This document shows positions 56,077-64,000 of a stretch of DNA of 64,000 bases, one piece after another. The notes under the pieces were generated by a model. That model did not search any database and was not told the origin of the DNA. It worked only from the letters and a program-made list of their open reading frames with translations. The position numbers and the translations under genes are program-made. Each line of letters starts with the position of its first letter. Within the stretch, counting starts at the first letter, position 1. The DNA is from Phytophthora quininea (lineage: Eukaryota > Oomycota > Peronosporomycetes > Peronosporales > Peronosporaceae): positions 434,001 through 498,000 of the forward strand of contig JAAVTG010000570.1 in NCBI GenBank assembly GCA_011947345.1, written 5' to 3'.

Positions 56077-56203
56077 ACTTCCAATTCATCACTTAGCCAT
56101 TTGTCGACCCCGACGAACGCATGCATACAGTCCGCGTCCAGCGATGGTTCGACCAACTGTGGCAGCCCGTTAGGGCCCAACCCAGCCATTGCTGGCGAGC
56201 TGC

Positions 56204-58504
56204 TTAGTTTAAATGACCGTCGTCCACGAGGGCTTGAAGCTCAGTAGGTAGTTCCTTCTTATCAAACTTCGTGCGGACGAACTTCGTGATATCTTGGAAT
56301 TGGCGGAAGAGTTCGCATCGCCCCACGTCGTGGACCTGCTTGCAGAACCTACAGCGTGTGAAGCATCGGTGGGCAGAGTGGTTAGCTCCGCCGTAGGCTG
56401 CGCATGGCCCAAAATCCCGGCGACGATTCGCCCGGTCGGCGTGGCGCATGTCGCGGCGATCACCGTTGAACGTTCGCTCGGTCCGCTCACCCTTGCGTTG
56501 GCGGTTGTCCGTCTGCGCATAGGTACCTTCGGCAGCAGCCCGCCTCTCGTTGTCATTCGCGGCGGCTAATAGGTCGTCGCTCTCATCTGAAGCATAACTG
56601 TCGATGTCGCTCTCGGGGAAACTTCGCTCAGCATCCTCGTCGCTGTCACTATCACTCCAGCGGCTTCGTCGGGCATTTGGACATTCGCGTCTGGTGTCAC
56701 GAGACTCGCGGCCCTCCAATTCGTCCAACAAGTCCGCTAGAGATGCTTCGGCCAGCGTCACACGGGGAGTGTGCCGAGAGTCATCGCGACGGCGGTCTTC
56801 GCTGCGACGATAGGAATCCCCTCCGTAGTTGAGCTGCTGGCTGGAGCCTCTTGCGAGCATTCGTTCTTCTCCCTTCAACATGTCGTTGATCATCTTCTCC
56901 AGCTGGCGGATGTTGGTGATACCCAGTCGACCGAGGTCTCGGTTGAGCTTGTCGTCACCGCAGGTCAACAGGAACTGTTGCACGTGGTCTTTCGCGTCGC
57001 GTTCACCCTTCTCAATCTGCAAGCGAGCGTTCCTCGCGTACCCGTTCAGACGATTCAAGTAGTCGCAAATGTGCTCTTTCCGTTCCCTCGTGGCCGAAAA
57101 GTACCTCGCTGGGGCTGGCTGAGTGAACTGCGAGCAGTAATAGCTCATGAATTCTTGACTTAGCAGCTTCCACTTCCGACGAGTCTTCTTCGGAAGCTGA
57201 CGGAACCAGTGAATGGCGCCGTCTCGAAGGATCAACTCAAGGTGGGACGCCACTCGTCAGGTGGCGTTCTGGTTCCCTTCATCTCATACACAAACCTCTT
57301 CAACCACTGCATGGAATTCTCACTCTTGTTGCGTTTCCCGACGAACGGCTTGATCCGGTCGAGCGACTTGTGAGACGCGACCTCAAGCTTCGGTTGGGAA
57401 TCCTCGACGTCTGAGTCGAACAGAGACTTCATCTGCCGAGTCAACTCGTCGCGTGGGTCGTCCCCGTCCTCTACTTGGTCGAAGCAGTCGCCGTCACTGT
57501 CCGACGAAGCTTCGTACCACCGGCTGTAACTGTCCACCGATCGCCGCGAACGACTCGGACTCGGGCGGCTCCACGCCGGAAACAGGTTGTAGAACGTGAA
57601 GTCACCATGTGCGAATCTTGGAAGTACGGCGAAACTTCGGCAGCAGCGAAGACATTCGCTTCGGGAGCAGTTTCTTTCTTCGGGGTTTCCGGCATGGGAA
57701 CTCTCGACGGGTCTTGTATCTCAATAGCTGCTCTGGCCACCGGTTGTCTTCCCTTGCCGATGTCCTTCACCCCGAATGCCGTGCGAAGCCTCTTCTTCCA
57801 CTTGAACAGTTCGGCCCCAGCGACCGAAGGCGACTAAGCCTTCATCGCCGTATTCGACGGGTACGAGCGGATTTCTGCGCACATTGCTCGGAGTAGCGAC
57901 ACAGTGTCCTCAGCTACTTGTCGAGTACTCAGCGAATTCACCGGGTGTGCCAATTCGTCTCCGAGGATCACCCACGTCGGCTGGCGCACTGAGCAAGGAT
58001 TGAATTGGCTAACCCATTCGCTCGTTCGCATAGCTTCAAGGCACCTAGCCAACACCTTGTTTGCCGCCGGGGTGTCGCCGTTGACCGGTGGTCGTCTCCT
58101 GGCGCGGCGTGGTCCGAACTTTCAGTCTTCACTGACGGCTTCTCCTCGTCTGAACTTTCGTCCGAGTCATCATAGTCAGCGTCGGGTCCGCGCACGGCCT
58201 CCAACTCTTCGGCGAGATTTCGCGCGAAGGGTCTCGAAGCCCCTCGAGAACCCGCAGTCAGGACCGCATCCTCGCGAACTCCCGTTTTCACTTCAGTTCC
58301 CGGCGTTGCTTCGTGGTCTTCATCGTGACTCTCGTAGTCACCGATGGCGCGAGAATCGTCGTCGTCCGACGCTTCGAAGGCGACCGACCGTTCGTCTACT
58401 GTCGCCATCCGCGCCGATGGTCGTCCCGCACTAGATCCGGCCTTGCGGGCTCCACCGGCCTTCGCCGGAGTTGCTGGTACCGCTGAAGTCGATCCTCTTA
58501 CCAT
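56204..58504 (-). pseudogene. Gypsy-B gag
   Basis: The start at ATG 58504 gives an Ala/Gly/Ser-rich, then acidic, leader. Two or more frame breaks (about 58050, 57800, 57530) lead to the gag core, open for 350 codons from 57253: ELILRDGAIHWFRQLPKKTR, FTQPAPARYFSATRERKEHI, DHVQQFLLTCGDDKLNRDL. It ends with Cys/His zinc-binding motifs (CRFCKQVHDVGRC). An acidic Ser/Asp tract (DSDSDEDAERSFPESDID) lies between core and zinc region. Confidence 0.8.
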
Positions 58505-58575
58505 CTTGTCTTCCCTTCTCTCCTTGTTGCTCGTAACTTGCCTAACACACGTAACAGCAAAGCGTTGGTCACACC

Positions 58576-58596
58576 GATCCCGGGTCGCGGCACCAG
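58576..58596 (-). other. Gypsy-B primer binding site
   Basis: In element sense TGGTGCCGCGACCCGGGAT starts four bases inside the 5' LTR. Its complement ends CCCGGGTCGCGGCACCA, a tRNA 3' end including CCA and part of the T-arm. The tRNA species is not determined. Confidence 0.65.
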
Positions 58597-58600
58597 TTGT

Positions 58601-59415
58601 GGTGTAGGAATCCACTGAACTTTCGCTAAGGCAGCAGCGAGCTTCCGCACACAACAATACACCTTCCAGATTGTCAGGCGAATGTTGGGCGTGATCTGAA
58701 GGAACCAGATCCGACCCTGCCCGAGCCGGTGTGGCTTCCGCTCACTGTCTACGCTGAAGGCAAATATAAACCGACGCTACAGGCATGAGTCTTCGCCTGT
58801 ACGTCCAAACACTCTCTCACACACTCAAAACCCCGTGGCACCAGCAGGCGAAGGTTGCCTAGTCCCGTGGACTCTCTTACGGGGCGCCGGAGTATAACTC
58901 CGGCTGGAAGTCACGTTGGAATGCGACCCGCACTCCACACACAAGGGCTCTTTCGCCCAACACTCCCTATTAATAGGGCCAATCCAAAATACACTCTAAC
59001 TACCACTCTTCACTCTTGGCCTGACCAAACGAACACTCACTTCACGAAGGTCTGTGTTCGCTGGCAGGCATAACCCATGAGCACAGGGCAAGGTGCTTAC
59101 CTAGGACGCTTGGCCGCTTGGGAAGTCGGGGGAAAATTCTGCTCTGTTTGTATCGCCCTCTCAGGCTCTTACTCTTTCTAATCCTACCCTTATCTATGAA
59201 TCTATACAAATGTCAAGTGAAACGCAAGCGTCGCCGTCGGAGCTACCCATCCGAAGATTCACGACCAGGCGATGGTCCGCAATAGCGACCACCTCGGGAT
59301 AGCGACCTTCAATGAACCTTCGCCTCGTGTCGCCATTGGTCCAGCTCGACGCCTTTTATCAGCCAATAGCGGAGGCGACAGTTCGTTGACGAATCTTGGA
59401 GAAATCTCCACACCA
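58601..59415 (-). repeat. Gypsy-B 5' LTR
   Basis: 815 bp; see 45766-46579. Confidence 0.9.
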
Positions 59416-59424
59416 CACCGAGCA

Positions 59425-60116
59425 ATGCAGTCCAAGCCGTACCGAGCACTCATTGGCTGTCTGCTCTACATCACGACGTGCACCAGACCGGATGTGGCGT
59501 ACATCGTAACTCAGTTGTCGCGGTTCCTCGAGAACCCCGGCCAGCAGCACTGGAAGGCTGCGATTCGCGTGCTGAGGTACCTGAAGAATACTCTGGAGCT
59601 TGGTATCGTCTACAACGGAAGCAAGAAGAAGGTCGAGATGACGGCGTACACCGATGCGGACTGGGGCAGCAACCTGGACGACCGGCGCTCTGTGTCGGGC
59701 ATCATGGTGATGATCAGCGGGGCGCCTGTGGTCTTCTGTCGAAGTACCAGCGCACCGTGGCACTCAGTTCGGCGGAGGCGGACTACATGGCGTTGAGCTT
59801 GTGCACGCAAGAGGTGCTGTGGACTAGCGCCATGCTCAAGGGCCTGGGTCATGAGCAAGTGGGGGCTACGCAAATATGGGAGGAGAACCAGGGTGCTTTT
59901 GCCCTCGCAAGCAATGCTGGATATAACGCGAGGACCAAGCACGTGGACATCAAGCACCACTTTATCCGTGAGAATGTGTCGCGAGGATTCACTGCAGTCA
60001 ACTACGTCCCGACGGAGAATCAGCTCGCGGACATGCTTACCAAGGCGCTAGGTACGAAGAGGCTCAAGTACCTGAACGACGCAAGTGGAGTCGTCGCGAC
60101 TGCCGTGCAGCAGTAG
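59425..60116 (+). pseudogene. Copia RT C-terminus and RNase H
   Basis: Resumes the Copia polyprotein after Gypsy-B: SKPYRALIGCLLYITTCTRP, RVLRYLKNTLELGIVYN, then RNase H (MTAYTDADWGSNLDDRRSVS; after a one-base frame change near 59750, VALSSAEADYMAL, ARTKHVDIKHHFIRE and NQLADMLTKAL). Catalytic D/E/D/D residues are visible. Ends at TAG 60114-60116, just before the 3' LTR. Confidence 0.8.
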
Positions 60117-60129
60117 CGGCGAGTGGGAG

Positions 60130-60458
60130 TGTTCGCTAGCGCCGCCACTAGCTGCTTATGGACGAGGAGAAGCCGTGGACACATACAGCGATGACTCGGA
60201 GGCTCCGACGGCGACAGGAGAGCCGGCGGTCGCCTGGTCCTGGGCACCAGAATGAGTGGTCGGTGAGTCCTCGCCAGCCACTGGTATAGTGAAACCAAGT
60301 CAAGATGCCATCGGGGGTAATCCAGTTGATGAGCGGCATCAGTGAGCTCAAGGAGGACAAGGAGAAAAGCAGGGGAGGACGACAAGAGAGTAGTTAGGAG
60401 CATAACTTTCAATCTCACTTCGGCATTTGCCCCCTCAACAACAAGCGCCTACTCAACA
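60130..60458 (+). repeat. Copia 3' LTR
   Basis: 329 bp, preceded by the purine-rich GCGGCGAGTGGGAG and followed by the TATAG target duplication. Confidence 0.9.
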
Positions 60459-60556
60459 TATAGGGCTTGTATGGAGTTATGGAGTGGTCATTCGGGAACC
60501 GACAATACTCTTATAAAGCGTATATTCTTATGGAGGGGGATATAGAGGGGTTTGTC

Positions 60557-60966
60557 TGTACTCTGGTTTCGGGAGCCACGTGATGCTAGGAGATCACGGA
60601 GATATCCATAGAAAATACTATTGCTATTATGGCAAGTCTATACAGCGGTTGTATTCCGTGCTACCTGGCACTCAAGACCCATTGCCAATTTATGAATGAC
60701 CACTCACCAGATATCCGGATCCACAAGGCGGAACTCGTTCAAGCCTTACATTGGTTGGAATTTACTGAGCCTGCTGCACATGATGTACTATTATCATAAA
60801 AACAACCGCGTCTGGATTCCTCGTGAATGAGCCGCTTCCAGACCTTGATGTGCTTCCTCACAGTTGAGCCAATTACGAGAAATTTACATAACTAGGTAAT
60901 CAAATTATATTCTACCATGTCAATGTGTATCTGAAGATCGATAAGTAGTGGGAATAGCGGTCGATT
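60557..60966 (+). other. No recognisable gene
   Basis: AT-rich spacer between the transposon nest and the next M96-type gene. Confidence 0.4.
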
Positions 60967-62384
60967 TCATACTACCGTTGGGACTGATTTGCCTTTTGCT
61001 TTCTCGACCACCATGTCTTGCAGCCACACCGAGTACCATCTCATCTTGGAGCTCCAGGCATCCAGCCCGATCTCTTCAATATACTTGACGTCCTTCTCTC
61101 GAGCCGAAAACCCCTCCTGGGTCTCCACAAACAACTGCAAGTAGAACTGCACGTCGCTCTGATGGACTGGGTCCGTCTCGGACTGCGAGACGATCGTCCA
61201 CGCGTGGCCTCGCAGATGCAGCCCCTCGGTCGGTAGCAGCAACTTGTACGCTCGCACTTGCACCACACGTTCGGCTTCCTCGAACCGCTGCATGTACTGC
61301 AGTCCGTTCACGGCGGTGGTGCCGAATCGGCTTCGCAGCGTCATGTCGAACCCCTTGGTCATGGCGTCGGCTCCTTTCGCAGTCATCTAGACCAGTCACG
61401 GCAAGGGAATACAAGGAGTCAGGATTGATAACCTCAGCAACCAACAACAACAACAACAACTACAACAACAACAATGACAACACGCACGTAGCGGTAAGAC
61501 TTGTCCGGGTACGTTCGTAGTGTGCTCAACTCCTCCCACAGAATATCGCTGGCTTGCTTCATGGGACAGTCGACCGGAGCTCTCGCCACGATCTCCATCA
61601 TCCGACCTCGGTACATGTCGACGGTGGGCTCCATTCTGCAGCCGAAGGTCGGCAGTCGTTCTTTGGGAAGACGGCCGCGCAGTCGTGGTACAGCTGCGAG
61701 ACTCGACTGGAGAGCTGCTCCATGAAGACAGACGTGTCATCGAGGTAAAGATTGGCTTGGGTGTCTCTGGTGGGGTTGTTGAGCACAAAATCGATGCCCT
61801 GGAACATGTTTCCAATGTTACCACAAGAACAGTTAATGTCGTCAGTAATATAAGGATGGCGATGCCAAAACAACCTACCGAGAGTGTATTCCTGCGACGG
61901 AGGATCGCAAGAATCGCTGCGTTCAGCTTCTTTTGCGTCCTCAGGGCGTGCTTCAATTGTGTGTTCGTGTGGGTTGCGTCTTGTAGCCTCTGGAACTCTT
62001 TCATCGCTCTGATTCCCCATCGCTGTGGGACGAAGTAGGTGTTTCCAGGATTTCGGGAAAGTTCTTCCACGCTGTGATTCGTGGCTTTCACATGCTGCAG
62101 CCACTCCTCGAGTCCTTCGACCTGGCGCCGTAAGTCCCTCAACTCTTCCCTTTTGAGGCGCGCCTGTGTTGTGGAGTAGCCCTGTTTGACCTTGCGTTTG
62201 CGACGCACCGGAGGAGCATTTGGCTTCAGACTGGAAGACGACGAGGAGCTGTCGTCTTCCGTATTGGGAGCGCCGAGCTGTTCGTGACGTTCTCCACCAG
62301 ATCACTTTCGCCGATTTCAACAGTGTCGATGAGATTGATTGCCGCCGACATCGTCAGCACGTCATCTCCATCCAGAAAGTCCAT
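60967..62384 (-). pseudogene. M96-type gene 8, three exons, two single-base frame breaks
   Basis: Start ATG 62384 (MDFLDGDDVLTMSAAINLID). A one-base shift at CTCCCAATA (about 62275) leads to RRKRKVKQGYSTTQARLKRE and its heptads (LRDLRRQVEGLEEWLQHV). Intron 1 is 61878-61799 (80 bp). Exon 2 (61798-61488) starts GIDFVLNN, has FMEQLSSRVSQLYHD, then a second shift at TTCCCAAAG (about 61670) before the APVDCPMKQASDILWEEL segment. Exon 2 is 311 bp, one less than the 312 bp of the copy-B paralogue. Intron 2 is 61487-61387 (101 bp, with a GTT microsatellite). Exon 3 (61386-60967) is an intact START-like half. Both breaks lie in CCC runs, so this may be an intact gene with base-call errors. Confidence 0.7.
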
Positions 62385-62612
62385 CCTGCTGAGGGCCACC
62401 AAATTCACAAATGAAGGTATTGTCTGGCACTTCGGCAGAGGAGGATTATGCTGAACAGTCAATTATGACTCACAGATGGCCGATTGCTCGCGCTAAGCAA
62501 CCTCACGCAGGGCGTCATCCTTGAGAGACCATGTGTCACGGTTTACCTTTGGTTGGATAGAGGTTTTGTCAACCAACTCGGAGTACTCTACAACTTGGAC
62601 AGCGTGAGAGTC

Positions 62613-63217
62613 TCACGTTAGTGATCGGCTCAACCCTGCGCACACCCAGTTATAAGCAGGGAAAGCCCGTGTAAAGAAAGAAACAACAGCACTGACCTCT
62701 AGGCTAGAGGCTAGCGCCGAATTCTGCTGAAGAATTGCAAACACTCTTTCTTCAAGTTGGATTTGATTCGCCAGAACAGTCTTCAATCTGCTGTTGACTG
62801 CCTCCGCCCTTCTCCGCTTCTGAAACTCGTCCATAGCCTTTGCAGCAGATAGACGCAGTTTGTCACAGTGAGGGTGCTTCTTTCCTTTTGTATCATCACA
62901 CGGTCCTGTGGCCCTGCCCTGCAGGTACATCCGCCACTCTTCCAGCTCAGCCACTTGGGTTTGCAGAGTTTGGATTTCCTTTTCCTTCGCTCCAGTAGAA
63001 ATGCTGAGTACCCTCGTTGATATTTGTGTTTGGTTGGGGAAGACCGAGGCGTGTCCATGAAGCTAGATGGGGCCTTGTAAAACGCTGCCAGCCGACTGTT
63101 ATTCCTTTGGTACGTGCTGGTGGTTCTGGTTTCATCGTTTGAATGTTCTTCATCGTCATCAAATGTTTCAAGGAAAGCAAGAGCCTCCCAAGTTGGGTCG
63201 TTCAGTAAGTCATCCAT
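62613..63217 (-). pseudogene. M96-type gene 9, bZIP part only
   Basis: ATG 63217 gives the acidic start DPTWEALAFLETFDDDEEH. A spacer and KHKYQRGYSAFLLERRKR follow; the frame shifts in AAAAGG (about 62980) into AELEEWRMYLQGRAT, then FQKRRRAEAVNSRLKTVLAN. The sequence reaches a donor-like GTCAGT at about 62698, but no exon 2 can be found downstream. The C-terminal half is lost, or this is a short form ending shortly after. Confidence 0.6.
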
Positions 63218-63369
63218 GCTGTGTTCGATACCGGGGCAATATGAAATGATTCGGTCCGTTGAAAAACCAAAACATGCTTTGCCCCGTCAACACAAGATTA
63301 CGCGGCAGGCTTTCAAGTGAACGGATGATTTTGGCACAAACGTGAAGTTGGAGCTCAAGGGTTTCAATG

Positions 63370-63790
63370 CTCGTGGCGCATTGAGTCCAGCGAACGAAGC
63401 AACCTCGTTCGTGCCAACACCCGAACTTGGAACAAATTGGCAGCCTCCACCGTACTATCTGTGCGTCGAATCAATCGGCGCGCCGCCATTCTTAAGCCAT
63501 AGACAACACACAAAGGTGTCCCTTTCAGAAACGTAGTGCAAAGCTGTCCCGCCATATTCACCCTCGCCATCAATCCGAGCTCCGTGGCTCATCAACCACT
63601 CCAGGAACGCCGAAATGACAATTCCAGACAGCGCTATGAAACGCAGTTCGCCTACTAGTATCTCCAGTGTCAATCAAAGCTCCACTCCATACGAGCCATT
63701 CCACCACCACATCTATCGATGCACACGGGCCACCAACTACGGCATCAGCGATGTCCCGTTCCAGAGCAGCAATCTGTTTTACAAAGCTCC
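63370..63790 (-). pseudogene. Ankyrin-repeat protein fragment
   Basis: Two adjacent frames on the minus strand read ankyrin-like units: SGALIDTGDTSRRTAFHSAV and, after a frame change near 63610, LEWLMSHGARIDGEGEYGGT followed by ALHYV. The G-A-x-I-D and G-x-T-A-L/F-H signatures are those of ankyrin repeats. No start or end of the gene is recognisable. Confidence 0.55.
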
Positions 63791-63835
63791 AGATTAAGAG
63801 TATAATATACTCTTAATCTGGAGCTGTAAAACCAT
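63772..63835. repeat. Perfect palindrome with extended arms
   Basis: Two 20-bp arms are exact reverse complements around a single central A (63785-63825). Outside them TTTTAC and GTAAAA also pair, with a two-base bulge. The palindrome lies 25 bp upstream of the ATG of M96-type gene 10 and could form a cruciform or be the scar of an excised or folded-back element. Confidence 0.8.
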
Positions 63836-63850
63836 TTTTTTCAGGTGGAC

Positions 63851-64000
63851 ATGAGCTTCTTGGGCGGCGACGACACCGACGAGCTGCTGGAGGAAGTGTT
63901 GGCGTTCCTGGACGACTGTGATGACGACAAGAAGGCGCCCAAGGGTAAAAGCTCACGCGTTCCGGTGGGTTGACGACGAAAACCCCAGCCCAATCCAATA
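63851..64000 (+). CDS. M96-type gene 10, 5' end, cut by the window edge
   Basis: ATG 63851 opens MSFLGGDDTDELLEEVLAFL and an acidic DDCDDDKK run, the family start. In the same frame TGA occurs at 63971-63973 and is followed by RRKPQPNPI, which resembles the basic-region lead-in of relatives. Either the gene carries a premature stop or a base is wrong just before it. A TTTTTTCAG acceptor-like site lies immediately upstream of the ATG. Confidence 0.6.

Larger units (their letters stand above)
45766..59415 (-). mobile_element. Large Ty3/Gypsy retrotransposon, Gypsy-B, with dual RNase H and an antisense gene
   Basis: 13.65 kb, element strand minus. Its LTRs (58601-59415 as 5', 45766-46579 as 3') begin TGGTGTGGAG and end CCTACACCA in element orientation and differ at only about four positions in 814, so it is the youngest element here. 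Order in element sense: primer site, gag, protease, RT, tethered RNase H, second RNase H, integrase with chromodomain, then 3.8 kb coding on the opposite strand. Flanking 5-mers (CGACG left, CACCG right) do not match, so no target duplication. The architecture recalls the oomycete Gypsy groups described as carrying plant-like extra RNase H domains (Chronos, Archon); membership would need a phylogeny. Confidence 0.85.
42539..60458 (+). mobile_element. Ty1/Copia retrotransposon interrupted by Gypsy-B
   Basis: LTRs at 42539-42865 and 60130-60458, both starting TGTTCGCTAGCGCC and ending CTACTCAACA, with target duplication TATAG (42534-42538, 60459-60463). The Copia order gag, protease, integrase, RT, RNase H is seen. 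Gypsy-B (45766-59415) lies inside RT. The LTRs differ at about seven positions, more than those of Gypsy-B in over twice the length, which fits the nesting order. The central RT is absent on both sides of Gypsy-B. Confidence 0.9.
41922..60556. mobile_element. Small TIR element, split by the Copia/Gypsy nest
   Basis: ACAAACCCCTCTGTAAGAATG at the left (about 41922) matches, inverted, ACAAACCCCTCTATA...TAAGAATA at the right end (about 60556). Without the nested elements the unit is about 0.7 kb. The Copia element inserted at TATAG within it. No clear target duplication at the outer ends. The class is uncertain. Confidence 0.4.

Noticed and set aside
42534..60463. CRISPR-like or tandem arrays in the GC-rich transposon region
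   Set aside because: Repeats are LTRs and low-complexity codons; no regular repeat-spacer pattern anywhere in the window, and the sequence is eukaryotic.

Overview
The window looks like a repeat-rich accessory region of an oomycete nuclear genome, most likely Phytophthora or a close relative. Four things point there. There is a clustered family of proteins with an acidic N-terminus, a bZIP-like segment and a START-like C-terminal half; I believe similar oomycete proteins are annotated as 'M96 mating-specific protein family', but I cannot check that name. There is a damaged RXLR-dEER effector gene. Introns are very short (39-101 bp, GT-AG). The transposons include chromodomain Ty3/Gypsy elements, one with two RNase H domains, an L1-like LINE, a Helitron fragment and tRNA-derived SINEs.

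Layout. 1-9 kb: a direct array of M96-type genes and relics; the copy at 7568-8964 is the only fully intact three-exon gene, and two short single-exon paralogues (4910-5452, 6856-7359) carry only the bZIP-like part. 9.1-11.3 kb: a block with one + and one - strand M96-type gene, repeated at 33.9-36.8 kb; the first copy has a 772-bp internal deletion. 11.4-12.1 kb: a MITE-like repeat. 12.1-22.7 kb: an unrecognised gene split by a Gypsy element (13081-22476, 5-bp target duplication) whose 5' LTR is itself split by a Helitron (13265-15331). 22.7-33.7 kb: a graveyard of SINEs, minus-strand LINE pieces, an LTR-gag fragment of a second Gypsy family and a relic LTR of a third. 37.2-40.2 kb: RXLR pseudogene, 5'-truncated aldo/keto reductase, hAT transposase remnant. 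41.9-60.6 kb: a three-level nest, a TIR element containing a Copia element (42539-60458, target duplication TATAG) containing a 13.65-kb Gypsy element (45766-59415). 61-64 kb: three more M96-type loci, an ankyrin-repeat remnant and a 41-bp perfect palindrome.

How the parts relate. The host genes are one expanded transcription-factor-like family, on both strands, in all stages from intact to relic, broken up by transposons. The most unusual object is in the big Gypsy element: between integrase and the 3' LTR lies about 3.8 kb of coding-like sequence on the opposite strand, with well-formed GT-AG introns in that orientation. The other Gypsy family has an open antisense frame in the same place. 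Many apparent frameshifts fall in short homopolymers, so some 'pseudogenes' may be assembly artefacts.
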